A stretch of DNA of 64,000 nucleotides from Calliopum simillimum (taxonomy: Eukaryota; Arthropoda; Insecta; Diptera; Lauxaniidae): the NCBI GenBank assembly GCA_951812925.1, contig OX638369.1:24581329-24645328 (forward strand). Direction: 5' to 3'. The notes beneath the pieces were generated by a model. It ran no database searches and was not told the origin of the DNA. It saw nothing but the letters and a program-made list of their open reading frames with translations. The position numbers and the translations under genes were made by a program. The stretch's first letter is position 1. Each line of letters opens with the position of its first letter. Below are positions 22,915-34,632 of this stretch, piece by piece.

Positions 22915-23693
22915 TCAAAATTTTCAATATTTTTGGAAACTTTTTGAGTTTTTCGATATACATACATATTTGGACTTTTACTATACCGATTTGTTCAATG
23001 TTTTCCAATACTTTTGTACTTTTACAAATATGTAGGATGTTTTTAGACATTTTTGGACTTTTCCTGATTTCTTTGGTGTTTTCCAGTACTTTTGGAATAT
23101 TACCGATTTTAGGATGATTTTCGACATTTTTGGGTCTTTACCGTTGTTTATAGGTACTTCGGACTTCTACCGATATTTTGGATGTTTTTTGAAACTTTTA
23201 CACTTTCGCCGATATCTTAGAAATTTTTCGATACATTTAGACTTTTGCCGATTTTTTCGATGTATTTCGATATTTCTCGAAACTCTTGGACTTTTTCGAT
23301 ATATTGGATATTTTTCGACATATGTATTTGGACTACTACCGATTTATTTGATGTATTTCGATACTTTTGTACCTTTACCGATATTTGCGGCGGCTTGGAC
23401 TTTAATCGATTTCTTCTAAGTGCATATTTCAATATTTTTCAATACTTTTGTATTTTTACTGACATTTTGGATGTTGTACTTTAACCTATATTTTAGATGT
23501 TTTTCAATACGTTTAGGCCTTTGCCGATATTTTGAATGTTTTCGATACATTTGGACTTTTACCGATTTCTTCGAGATATTTCGATACTTTTGTACCCTTA
23601 CCGATATTTCAAATGTTTTTCGATAAATTTGGATTTTTACCGATTTCTTCGATGTATTTCAATATTTTTCGAAACTTTTGGACTTTTCCCACA
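22915..23693. repeat. CGATA/TTGGACTTTTACC satellite, left part
   Basis: A loose 25-35-base unit of the form TTTTTCGATACNTTTGGACTTTTACCGAT is repeated through this stretch, with TTCTTCGATGTATTTCGATA variants. It is interrupted by the element at 23,694-25,323 and resumes after it. Confidence 0.85.
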
Positions 23694-23721
23694 TACAGTG
23701 GTATACATTCGTTTAAACGCA
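23694..23721 (+). repeat. Left terminal inverted repeat of DD34E element
   Basis: Inverted partner of 25,296-25,323 with a few mismatches (GTATAC versus GCACAC). Confidence 0.85.
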
Positions 23722-23811
23722 CTTGCATTTTTGAGCTAAACAATGTTTAAAAAAAAAGAAGGCCACTTGAATTGTTTTTTTTTTAAATACATTTCACAGT
23801 TTATTTTTCAG

Positions 23812-24950
23812 TTATTCAAATATAAGGAAAAAACTTAAAAAATATATGTGCATTTCACTTTTTTTCAAACTTGTTTTCAAAAACCAAACATCATATAGGT
23901 GCAATCGTTTAAACGCACAACACAAAAAATAATGAAAATTTAAATTTAATATTTTGTAGACTTCCCTTTTTTTTTGAATTACTTCATAAATTCTATTTGG
24001 CATCGAATTCACCAAATTTTTAAGTATTTGAAGTTCAATTTCAGCCCAAACTTCTTTAATTTTTAGCTTAAGTTCCATAGCTGTAAGGAAATTTCGATTT
24101 TGTGGTTTTTCTTTGTAAATCTTACGAACCATTATGCCCCAAAGATTTTCTATGGGATTCAGATCGGGACTGCAAGCTGGCCATTCCAGAAGAGGGATGT
24201 CGTGCTGCCGAAACCACTCTAAAGATGTCCTAGACACATGGATTTATGCATTGTCCTGCTGAAAAACGCAATCATCATCCATTTTTTCTTCCATGAAATC
24301 AATTAGCACGTCTTCCAACATTTCAGTGTACATGTTTGAATTCATTTTTGGTGGAATAAAACAAATTTTCGATTTCCCCCCTGCTGAGAACGCAGCCCAG
24401 ACTATGACACTTCCGCCGCCGAAATTTCTCTTAGACATATGGACATCCTTATTGCGTAGATCATGCCAATAACAGCTCATGGAGTCAGGACTGTCCAAAT
24501 TGAATTTCTTTTCATCAGAAAATATAATTTTATTCCATTCCGTAGTCCAATGCATGTGTTTACGGGCGAATTCCAGTCGTGCGCTAATGTGATGCGGTCG
24601 AAGTGATGGTTTACACTGAGGCTTCTTCCATTTGATGTAAGGAGTTGACCGCAAGATTCGGGAAACGTGGTTTTTTGTTACGGGGAGTCATGTTTTCTTT
24701 GTATTTGGGTGGCATTCAGTTTATTTTGAGTTGCTTCATATCTTATGGTTCCTATTTGCCTTTTCGTCAATTTTCGATTACCTTTTGTAGGCTTCTTGAT
24801 TCCATAATTTTTTCCTTTCTTAAAAAAATTGCGAATAACCGCCTCAGATCTATTAATTAGTCTCCCGATTTTCCGATTAGGATAACCGCTTTCGTGATAT
24901 GATGCAATTAGAATCTTTTCTGAATCAATCAAGTATTTTGCTTTAGGCAT
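23812..24950 (-). pseudogene. DD34E (Tc3-like) transposase with one frameshift and one stop
   Basis: The start is ATG at 24,950 (MPKAKYLIDSEK). The first open part has a paired-like helix-turn-helix region (HESGYPNRKIGRLINRSEAV) and a KKPTKGNRKLTKRQ linker. A frameshift near 24,670 separates it from the second part, with first catalytic Asp in IIFSDEKKFNLD and second in CVFQQDNA. A TAA at about 24,242 then breaks the frame. The third part follows directly in frame with SPDLNPIENLWG holding the catalytic Glu; 34 positions lie between the second Asp and Glu. Two lesions only, so the copy died fairly recently. Confidence 0.85.
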
Positions 24951-25295
24951 TTTGTCGATGCGCTATTTACAACAAAAAATGTTCACTATTAAACCGCCAT
25001 TATGCTTTTAATACATTGTTTACTTACCAATTCACTGCGCAAAATTAAAAAAATTATTTTTCAAAATTTTATTGTTGATATTACTCCAAATACACTTGCT
25101 GCGTTTAAACGAATGTCACGATCACTTTAGCTCTACTTTAAGAAAGTGGCTTCTATTTTAACAAAAGCAACAACAACAAAAATATTTTTTACCGTTATAA
25201 AGAGCAGTTAACTCCGAGAGGTTTTTCATACCACAAGGGTTGCCAGATAGGAAATATTTCGATAGTATAAAATAAAAATGTTTAAAACATTACAT

Positions 25296-25323
25296 TGCGT
25301 TTAAACGAATGTGTGCCACTGTA
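25296..25323 (-). repeat. Right terminal inverted repeat of DD34E element
   Basis: Reverse complement of the left end; ends CCACTGTA. Confidence 0.85.
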
Positions 25324-25640
25324 TATTGTAAGTGTTTTTCGATACACTTGGACTTTCACCAACTTTTTCGATGTATTTTGATACTTTTGGACCATTAACG
25401 ATATTTGAATGTTTTTCGATACACTTGGACTTTTACTAATACTTTTGGACTTTCACCGATATTTTAGCATTTCGATTTTTACCGATTTCTTCAACATATT
25501 TAAATTTTTTTTTATTCTTTTGGAAAATTTGTGATATTTTTCGATATTTTCGATACTTTTGAACTTTCACCGCAGAAATCGGTGTATTTTAATATTTTTC
25601 GATACATTTTCACTTTTACCGATATGTTGAATGTGATAAT
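25324..25640. repeat. CGATA/TTGGACTTT satellite, right part
   Basis: Continuation of 22,915-23,693 after the inserted element, with TTTTTCGATACACTTGGACT and TTTCACCGATATTT units. Confidence 0.85.
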
Positions 25641-25889
25641 TTTATGGAAATAAATAAAATAAATAAATTGGATCAACTGTTTGTGGCACACTATTTTAAA
25701 AAATGGCTTTCGTTATTTGCTTTTTTAGTGCTTTTAATCAAAACTCGAGCAAGGCCAGGTAAAACAGCCAGTCTTCGATATAATCTCTCAAATTATCGGG
25801 GGTAACTGTACAATTTCCAAAAATCGTTTTTTGAAGTGAATCTTCTTTGGCTGCGCTAAAGGTACAAGACAGTGGCACATTTTTGCAAA

Positions 25890-26500
25890 ACTTTTCGTTC
25901 CATCCCATTAATCTCTCAAACTATATCTTCTCTTCTTATATGATCTAAAATTGTATGTAACGCCCAGATTTTTCTCGAAAATGGTTGTAGTGATTTTAAT
26001 GAAACTTTAGATAATGTTGAATGAAGAGCGAGCTAAGTTTGCGCACTTTTCATATATTCATGGGGAGGCGTGGCACTGCCCCAAATTTTAAATTTAATCT
26101 GATTATATCTCACAAGTCATACAAAGTATTTGCAAGAAATTTGGTAGGCGGGCACTGCATTTCAATGCTTTGTAATGGACGCAAAGTAGGCGGCATTAAA
26201 AAGTGCCAAGCCCCCCATTTTAACCATTGAAAATTTTGATTCAATATTACTCGAAAACGACTCTAACAATTTTAATGAAAATTAAGAACAAGCATTTATA
26301 TGTCATATGCCGTTATGTTGGAAAAACTCGTTAAGAGGCGTGGAACTACCCACAAAAATAAAATACGTTATAAAAAGAAAACTACTAAAGCAGAATTTTT
26401 GAAATTGATTGTAGAGAGTCAACTTGCTCTTATGCACCTTCAAACTGAAAGTGGGTGAAATATCACCGTTGGGCGTGGAATCTCTCATACAAGTAAAACA
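25890..26500. repeat. Fly dispersed repeat with GGCGTGGC islands
   Basis: It contains GGGGAGGCGTGGCACTGCCCC, TAGGCGGGCACTGC, GAGGCGTGGAACTACCC and GGGCGTGGAATCTC, spaced by AT-rich text with TTTTAATGAAA. This resembles the GC-island repeats at 10.9-12 kb and 33.3-34 kb in style but is not clearly the same family. Confidence 0.45.
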
Positions 26501-26559
26501 CTTTAAATGTTATTTCTCGCAAATGGTACAAGGTATTTGTTTGAAGACAATCGCGATGC

Positions 26560-26745
26560 ATCGGTCTATTATAATCTCTGCAGTATTTATTTTTTCTTCT
26601 TTTATATCCAAATACTATCAAAACATTTGCACGCGAAACTGAACTGAAGTATTTGATAAATAAAAAGCGCGTACAAGACATGGCGTGTCTTGAAATGAAA
26701 TGTCTTAAAACTCCAACAAAACGTCTTTTGGTTTTATAAATTGTC
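26560..26745 (+). repeat. Inverse copy of the 360-510 sequence
   Basis: TATTTGATAAATAAAAAGC, TATCCAAATACTATCAAAAC and ACGCGAAACT here match the reverse complement of about 405-505. The frame corresponding to the 234-residue frame at 353-1057 stays open to a TAA near 26,737. Confidence 0.6.
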
Positions 26746-29300
26746 ACTTTCTTTTCAAATAACTTTTCGCCAACAAAAAGTTGTTGGAGCTGTTTTGTCA
26801 ATTTTGACACACTGTTTATTATGCCTCCCATGAATTTTTTTGTAATGTTGCTACTCTATAATTTTCTTTTTTTTTAATAATAATTTTTCTCCACTTTTCA
26901 CATTATGGAAGAAGGAAGAAAAAAGCAAAAAAAAATAAAAAATTTCCATACAAAAGCTGGTTATGAAAACATAATAAAAATGACATGAAATTGCAGCGAC
27001 ATAATTGCAGAGTTGCTGACACTATCGCTGTTGTTGTTGTTGTTGTTGTCGACAACAACGTTGATGTTGGCTGTTGTTGTCGTTGGGTTGGCTGCACTGA
27101 TTGCTTTGGTGGCGTTGCCACTTGTTTTTCTGTTGCTGTTGTTGTTGTTTTAATTATGAGAACTTTTATACGCGCTCTCAATTTTGTTGCAATGAGGTAG
27201 GGGGGCTGAGATTGCAAAATTTGCGCATTTTTTATGAGCGAAGGGAGCGTTAGGGATTGACTGCGAAGCTAAGCGTGTATCCTAATTAGTAAGGAGTAGT
27301 TTTATTTTGTAGGAGGGGGAGTGTTTTATTAATTTCTTTTTTTATTAATTTGTTTTGCCCAGTAGTTTATTTAATTTATTAAGCGTGGCAGTCTTTTTTG
27401 AAATGCAAATTTATGCTGCTTTAACTGTTATGGTTAAAATATTTTTCGTAGTGCTTTGATGTTTTTTTTTTTTGGTGTATTTGCTTTATAGTTTTTTCAT
27501 TCGAAATCTTTTATGTTGCGCTGCTATGGCTGAACTTTGACATTTAAGCTCTGTGCTTTTGCGCAAAGTTAAACGAAGCTTTAGCAAAATTGCATGTTAG
27601 TTTTAAATTTAGTTTTAAGTTTAAAGTTTCTTATCAATTTTGTAAGAGTTTTGAGATAATTTAACAATTTTGGGGCAATTCTTCCCTCTCTTGCTTACAA
27701 ACCATTCACTTTCCTTTAAATTTGTTGGCATATTAAAGCAACATGCTACTTAACCCTTTCTTGCTGAAGTGTCATAACAATTTTACCCAAAAAACTAAAA
27801 AAACCGAAAAGAAACAACAACCTTAACTTTCAGATTTTCCATGAAAATTTTCATTTTCTTTGTTTATGTAATACACTCGGGTGCCATTGAACTCATCAAA
27901 AAAACCAAGAAGACAGAAAAAAAAATCTTTAGCGAAAGGTGCGCCAAAAAGTCAACAACAGTGCAACAGCAGTAATAGTAAAATCCAAGACGAGCAGCAC
28001 ACAAACAAGTGCAACAACAACAGCAAATGTTGCACGTACTTGAACCCGACCACAACAAAACCAACTTGCATTCGAAAACAACGTAAGACGTAAATGCACG
28101 TTCCACTAAAAAAAAAAAAAATGCAAAAACTTGAGGAAAATGTCTTGGTGACCTCCGCACCGCTCAGCAGCAATATCATCATTCTTCCCCCATATCTATA
28201 TATTTTTCAGCAATTGCAATTTCGCCGCTGCACTTTAAGATAATTTTTGCCCCCTATCCCCTGAAAATGCGAAAATTGCGCGCTGTTGCAAAGTTTTGTG
28301 CAAAATTAATTTAAATTTTAATGATGTTACCAGCAGCTAATGCAGCAGCAGCAGCAACAAATTGAAGCTTTTGTTACATGAAAAGTGAATTTTTATGTTG
28401 CTGTTGCACAAGTTAAGGGTCTATCCATGTTTTCTGTATTTGTATCGACACAGCAGCAAAAGTTAATGAAGCGCTCAAGAAATAACAACATCGATAGATA
28501 GCGCCCGTTCAATGCTGCTACACTTTCATGCGGTGGCAATCCATATACATACGAATGTATCTAAACATATGTATGATATAACTGCCAAAAGGCTCCCCTT
28601 AAGTCATGTGAAAATAACTGCAACAGCAGTTGCTTTATTGCTCAGAAAAACAAAAAAACTTTTAAAGAAATGTAAATTTTTTGCACTTTTGTGGGATTTT
28701 TTTTTTTCGTTGTTATCTCATGAGCATTGCTAAGCGCAACAACGACGTTTAAGGATTTACTATGAGTGCACAAGTTGCACTATGCAACGCTTGGGGCAAA
28801 AGCTTAAAAACTTAAGAACATCAAAAGCTGAAAATGAACTCACTTTTTCTTTATATTACTCATTGCTATGCTCATTATCAACCAAAATAGTTGAGACGCT
28901 AAGTTATACGTTAGATTTAGAAATTTGTGAGGTAAAGCGTTGGTAATCAAAAAATGAAAATAATTTGACAGCTGACAGATTAGGTTTGGTAAAAATGGAA
29001 CATTTTCATTGTTAAACAATATTTTAGGAATAACGAGAGTTTGGTTGATATTCTTCGCAAAATTTCTTACAAAATATCGTCTCTATGCAAGTGAAGTGCA
29101 TGGAAATCGTTGTTTTGCTTTTTATGATGAAAAGAACCATTTTTTAACAGAGATATGACTAAACGGGTCTTACCAAATTAAAAACTTTAATATTTTGGAC
29201 CAAAAATACCAAATAACTCAAAACTAGAAGAAACTGACTCAGTGCTTTTCACTTGTATAGGAATGATATGATTGAAATATTGATTTAAATTCATCAAAAT
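26746..29300. other. No gene seen; GTT, CAA and CAG tracts
   Basis: A (TTG)n/(GTT)n block lies at about 27,028-27,160, CAACAACAG-rich text at 27,950-28,030 and a CAG run at 28,340-28,360. The frames here are shadows of the repeats. No splice-plus-coding structure could be defended. Confidence 0.45.
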
Positions 29301-29304
29301 GATT

Positions 29305-29475
29305 CATCACTAAGACTGGACCAATTTGGGATACTAAGCACACTGACCGTTTTATAAACATCCGTTCAAATGATAATATCGAAGCAGTGCAAGAGAGTGT
29401 TGGTGAAAGTCCAGGAATTTCGATTTGGCGTCGTGGACAAGAATTGCAAATTTCAAGAAGCAGCCAAAATTTCAT
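29305..29475 (+). pseudogene. Fragment of DD41D-type transposase N-terminus
   Basis: One plus-strand frame reads ...HTDRFINIRSNDNIEAVQESV then ESPGISIWRRGQELQISRSS. This matches the linker between the two DNA-binding halves of transposases like the one at 53 kb (there ENIAAAEASF, ESPNVSLTRRS, LGISVTSLWRIL). The similarity ends near 29,470. No terminal repeats or catalytic part were found. Confidence 0.6.
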
Positions 29476-29840
29476 TTTTTTAAAAGCTTTTTTTTACTAA
29501 CCCTATACTGTCGGCTATTAAACGGTTTCTTTTTTTTGGTTCGTAACACTTCGTCGCATAATTACAACAAATTCAAGTCTTGCGTGAATTGTGGGGCGCT
29601 CGTTATTATTTAGTTAGCTTCTATGGCAAACTCTCTGGTTAAAATTCAGTTCTCCAATTCACTTTCCCTCAGTAGATTATTAGTTAGAAAAATCAATATA
29701 GTTGTGAACTCTAGTTATTTGCATTTCTACGTAGCGAATGATTTGAGCTTACCACACATCAGCTGTCTAATGAAGAAAACAAAAGTTTTTTCTCGAACTT
29801 TTCGTTACCTTTTCTGTGAATTTAATGAGTAGTTATTGGG
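29476..29840. repeat. AT-rich DNA with a weakly repeated GTAACACTT block
   Basis: 29,505-29,600 (CGGCTATTAAACGGTTT, GTAACACTTCGTCGCATAA, AGTCTTGCGTGAATTGTGGG) is similar to 32,697-32,800 (CAGCTATCAAACAATTT, GTAACACTTTATCACACAA, AATCTTGCGTCAATTATGGG). This is a faint two-copy dispersed repeat. Confidence 0.5.
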
Positions 29841-30560
29841 AATACTTGCCCCTTTCTAGGAGGCGCTTAGAGGTTACTGGGTGCTTGAAATCATCTTTTA
29901 ACGTCGTGTTCGGTTTCAGAGTATTGAATTTGATATATAAGTATTTTCTATTTTTATAAAAAGTGTAATTTTTACCAGCTTGCAGGGGGTGTTAGGGGGT
30001 AACTGTGATACTGAAACTATTTTTTATCGTTAAACTGCTTACCAAAATGCACCAAATATGCACACTGCACACACATATTTAATTCTTATAAAAAGTCCAA
30101 TTTCAACCCTTCGGGGGCTATAAGGGGGTGCTAAGTGGTTATTTGGTGGTTGAAATAATTGTTTAACATCAGTTTCAGAGCACCAAAAAACCTAAAAATT
30201 TAAATTTATTTTATATTTTTATGAAACGTAAAATTTCATTACCTGTGCTACTAAAACTATTGTTTTTCGTCACCTTCTGTTTCAGCTCACCAAAAAGCCT
30301 ACAAATATACATTCCTTATAAATTTTTATAAAAAGCATTATTTCTGGCGTTCTTTCCTATGGCGTTATTTTTGGGAGCCATTTCATCCCACTTGGGGGCT
30401 ATAAAGAGGCTACTAGGGGCTGACTAGGTGCTACAAATTATTTTTTGACATTATTTTCGCTTTCAGAGCTCCTAAAAACCTAGCAATATGCACACATTTC
30501 AAATTTTTAGAACAATTAAAATTCTAACCTCTAAGGGGGTATTAAGGGGGCTCTAGCGGG
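29840..30560. repeat. Imperfect ~170-bp tandem with AGGGGG cores
   Basis: About four units share GGGGGCTATAAGGGGGTGCTA, TTTTTGACATNNNTTTCGNTTTCAGAG, CACCAAAAAACCTA, and TTTTTATAAAAAG. Unit spacing is about 160-190 bases. Confidence 0.65.
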
Positions 30561-33284
30561 AAAACCAACATTTTTTTTCTTTCTTAAAAATAGTGCTTTT
30601 TTTTAAAAAAAATGTTGAAAGGCTGGTTTGTATTATGCATTTCGACACCCACCAAAGCTCAACCTCATCAGATGCATTTATCGGCATCCAGAAAAACTTT
30701 TAAACTTTATTTATTTAATCTTTACATAGATTTGTTGAGAATCACAGCACACGAAAAAAAAGACATGCAAAAGTTATATTTTTTTGTTTTTTTCCCTTGT
30801 TATGCATCGACCTTCTGCTGTAACTCGTTAAAAGTTTCAAGGTCTGGCTCTCATCGAACCAGTATTATCGTACTTTTGAATAACGATTAAAGTATCGCAG
30901 ACCTAGCAATTCCTACAGTTACAGCTGTTGAAGTAGTGCGTAAAGTAACAATAGCACTAATTCAGTCTTTCAGAATAGAATTTTCTTCAAAATCTCACGC
31001 ATTTCATAGCGTTTTCAACCGTTTTCGTGCACTTACTTGATTTTTTTCCTTTTTACATACTCCATGCAACTTTTTTTAGGGAATAGCGCTGAGGTTGTTC
31101 ATATGTATTTTTAATGTATTTTCGCGCAGTTTTATGCGTTTCCCCACAAAATTTTGTTGCATTCGCGAATTTTGACTTGAATTTAATGAATTTTTTGTTA
31201 AATATTCGCGCGAGTAATGTCATACTCGCGCGAACTTTTAAGCAAAGTTGTTTATTCTTTAAATTTTGTTCTGTATACTGAAGCAAGCAGTGCACTGTAC
31301 ACCACTATACATCGAAAATTGTGGTGGCGTAAATTGCTTGTATGCAAATTTGTGGTATCTTCTTGCCACAAATCTGCAAATCTCAAGAAGACAGTAAAAA
31401 TAATAATAATAATAAAAAAGTCAAGTGCGCAAGAAAACTTCAGCAGGAGTATTTTTCCTTTTACTACTTTTACTATTTACTGCTATGTACTACGATTTTC
31501 TTGCTTTTTTTTCTACTTCCACAAACGTCAACTTCTATTTTGCAGCAATAAGTTATTAGTGCGCTATGCACCACGGTAGACAGTTGCAACGTAGCGTGGA
31601 AAATACGAAAATGAAATAAAAAATTAAAAAGTAAAATTTTTGAAAAACTTAATAAATTATGCATTATGCTGCACAGAGATCGCGCAGATGTTGCGAGCAG
31701 CAGGAAAAACACACGCGGAGTTTTCAGTTGAGCAGCAGTTGAGCTGAGAGTTCATGTTCAGCGTCCGCCAAAAAGGAAGTGGTGGGTGTGGCTGGCGCTG
31801 GTAAAAGCCTTGACCTGCTTGTTTGTTTCTATTATTTGTTGTTATTGTGTTTTACACTTTCTACCCATCCATCCATCCGCACTTTCTTCGTGTTTTAGTT
31901 TCTTCTTTGCGTTACTTTCTTTTCGCAGACAGCGACGTGCGCGTGTAGAAGTTTATTGGAAAAGTTTGATTTAATTTTCATTTTGATGTTGTTGCTGTTG
32001 CTGTTCTTTTGTAGCAATTATGCTTTTTGTTGCTGTAATATTTGGTGGTAAATGGCTTGAGGATAATAAAATTAAATTGTATTCTAATTATCTTTTGAGT
32101 TATTTACCCCCTTAAGGATTTTAGAAGCAAAAGCAAAAGCATATTTTCAATATTTAATTGAGTTTTGAATTAACTCAATAGTTAAATAATTTACTCAGAA
32201 ATATGCTATAAATTGGGAAATTATGTTGGGCTGTTTATAGGGCTAATAGAAATTAGTTTAGAAAAGTTGCACAGTGGGAAGGGTCTTGTGAGGATCAGAT
32301 GTTTTTTTAGAGGAAAGTGGAGTGACGATTTCTGGATTAGTAGAAAATCAACGTATTTTTGTTTGTACAAGTGCATAAATGACTTCTAACCAAACATTAT
32401 CAATAAGTCTCATAGGTTGACTCATTTCACAATATGAACATATATATAAGTTGTCCTATAACTCACGCAAGATTTAAATTAAATAGAAAGGAGATATTGT
32501 TTTCAATTATACTTTGTTTTTTTATTGAAGTATAAAGAATATATAATTGGGTTATGTATGGTTTAGCAAGTGGCGCAGATGATCTCTACGGCTTCAATAG
32601 CATATATGCACACTTTTGTCGAAATTTTTCATAACCATTTTGCAAAAATGTGGCTGTTGTAGCGTTAAATATTTTTTAATCAATTTTTATTAGCCCCAAG
32701 CTAACAGCTATCAAACAATTTTAGTTTTTTAGTTGGTAACACTTTATCACACAAATGGCGATAAGCAAAAATCTTGCGTCAATTATGGGACAAACTTTAT
32801 AAATCATTAAAAGTTTAAGTTAAATGAAAATGGTACCTACCTTTAAATTTTCAAAACGGAAGTAGTGGTTGACTTTGTGTTCTTTTTGTGGAAAGTACAG
32901 AAAAATGTGATTTTTGCTTTTGCGATGCAACTTTTGCTAGATTTTTTTCCTACATTGCACATGTGATTTTTCTTTTTTGCATGACATGCAATTTAATGTT
33001 CGTGACTTTGATGACATGAAACAAGCATTTCAGGTGAACATATACAAAATGTTTATGACATCCTTTTCCATGGTAAACATTTAACATCACCGCTATCTAA
33101 TTGTTTCTAACACAAAAAAAAAAAAACATTTCAGTTGGAGTAACATTTTTAAAAAATATATATAAATATCAAGTGCATTTTAGTTTGTATAAAGCTTTAT
33201 TTACAATACTAAAGAAAAAATGTACTGAAATATCACAGCAAGATGAAACTAGTAAGGGTGGTATCTTTGGCCTGGCCAAAAACT
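30561..33284. other. No gene seen
   Basis: AT-rich DNA. At 31,715-31,790 the text TTTTCAGTTGAGCAGCAGTTGA is compatible with a fly initiator (TCAGTT) and a GC-richer leader, but no coding exon follows that I can defend. 32,697-32,800 holds the partner of the 29.5-kb block. Confidence 0.4.
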
Positions 33285-34205
33285 AAATACCCTACACTGC
33301 ATTTCAAATATATTATTAGGAGAGTATAAGAACAAATTGCGTAAGTATATGGGAAGTGCCACGCCCTCGTCTCCGAGCTTACCTTAATTTTGCGAAGAAC
33401 TTGCATTTACTGTTCTGAGTGTTTGAGTAAAATTCGGTTAGGTTTTCGTAAACAAAATCTTTCATATAGCATTTTGTAACTTTTTGAGATACCACGCCCT
33501 GTAATCCTACTTCCCCTTCTTTTAGCTCAGAGTTTGCAATTAATGTTCTTAGTGTTTAAGTGAAATTTGGCTGAATTATCTCAAAAAACAATTTCATTAT
33601 ATAATTTTGAAACATTTGCTTATATGGGAAGTGCCGCGCCCTCTTGTCCGAGTTTACCTAGATTTTGCGTATAGCTTGCATTTATAGATCCGAGTGTTTG
33701 AGTGCAATTTGGTTGGGTTATCTTAAAAAACGCTTTCAGTATAGCATTTTGAAGATTTTGTTTATATGGGAGGTGCCACGCCCTCTAGTCCGAATTCACT
33801 TAGTTTTTGCACAGAGCTTATACTTACTATCCCTAGTATTTATGAGTATTTTGCTTCTGTCATTGCAAATAAGGCTCTTAGTAATACATTTTGAATATAT
33901 TTTTTGTATGGGCGGTAGGCGTGTCCGTTGACCGATTTTGCTCATTTTTAATCCCCCGAGCTTACTTTTACGATGGAGACAAATCACCAAATTTCATTGA
34001 ATTATGTTGCTCAGTTTTCCCAAAAAATGTATTTCCACACACAGCAAGCCAGCCATCCAGCCAGCCAGACAGACGGACATGGCCATATCGACTCAGGAGG
34101 TGACGTTGATCAGGAATATATATACTTTTCCACACCTGCCACGCCTCCTTCTCTGCGTTACAAACGGAAGGACAAAGTGAATATACCCTGGGTGTAGGGT
34201 ATAAA
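33285..34205. mobile_element. Non-coding repeat element with five ~140-bp units
   Basis: The outer ends form a short inverted pair: AAATACCCTACAC (about 33,286-33,298) and GTGTAGGGTATAAAA (about 34,191-34,205). Inside, five units begin with TATATGGGAAGTGCCACGCCC or variants at about 33,345, 33,480, 33,620, 33,760 and 33,905. Each has CCGAGNTTACCTNNNTTTTGC, CTTGCATTTA, GAGTGTTTGAGT and CATTTTGAA. The right end holds CAGCCAGCCAGACAGACGGACATGGCCATATCGACTCAG-type text split across 34,050-34,100, and TATATACTTT. Both are seen at the ends of common Drosophila-type dispersed repeats. It has no coding frame, so it is non-autonomous. Confidence 0.7.
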
Positions 34206-34404
34206 AATCGAAGTCTTTTTGGAAAGATTTACTTACACTTATGTGCCATAAATTTTTCAATTACTTATTTACAAAATTTATTTCTTATACTGGGCTATAT
34301 AACAACTACTTAAAAAAATACAGAGCACACAGTACTCCTCATTTTTTATCACTGATAGCCGTGCACTGTGGCCCGTTTCTATCAAGGTGAATTGCACCTT
34401 TTTG
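34206..34404. other. Short unique spacer
   Basis: Nothing recognised between the 5-unit repeat element and the SINE-like copy. Confidence 0.5.
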
Positions 34405-34617
34405 AAGGAATTGTAGGGGAAGTAGCTAGCGTAGCATGCCTCAAAACCAGAGTGTGTTATCAACTAAAAACAATTAGCAATTTTTCACAACATACGGCGC
34501 CAGGTTATCTTTATGATCTATACATAAAGCGTTCTTGTACGGAGGATTTTGGCCTTGACGGTGGCTCAAATAGCTAAGCACTGCGGGTTCAAGTGTGTCT
34601 TAAAAAAAAAAAAAAAA
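34405..34617 (+). mobile_element. tRNA-related SINE-like copy with poly(A)
   Basis: 34,420-34,503 (AGCTAGCGTAGCATGCCTCA, AACCAGAGTGTGTTATCAAC, CAATTTTTCACAACATACGG) matches the loop of the 39-kb palindrome. Further on, GGTGGCTCAAATAGCTAAGCACTGC and GGGTTCAAGTG resemble the A and B boxes of tRNA-type RNA polymerase III promoters, placed too close together for a real tRNA. A 17-base A-run ends it (34,601-34,617). I read it as a decayed tRNA-related retroposon. Confidence 0.55.
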
Positions 34618-34632
34618 TTTTAAACTTTCCAA

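Larger units (their letters stand above)
23694..25323 (-). mobile_element. Tc3-like DD34E element with IR/DR ends
   Basis: The ends are TACAGTGGTATACATTCG followed by TTTAAACGCA (23,694-23,721) and its inverted partner at 25,296-25,323, with TA tips. A second GTTTAAACGCA-type site lies inward on each side: about 23,903-23,918 on the left and 25,099-25,116 on the right. Each end therefore has two transposase-binding-like sites ~200 bases apart, the inverted repeat/direct repeat arrangement known in some Tc1 elements. The 1630-base element carries a broken transposase and sits inside the satellite. Confidence 0.88.

Noticed and set aside
30612..30890. 92-residue plus-strand frame
   Set aside because: Looks varied in composition, but I find no motif, no repeat relation and no splice context that would support a gene.
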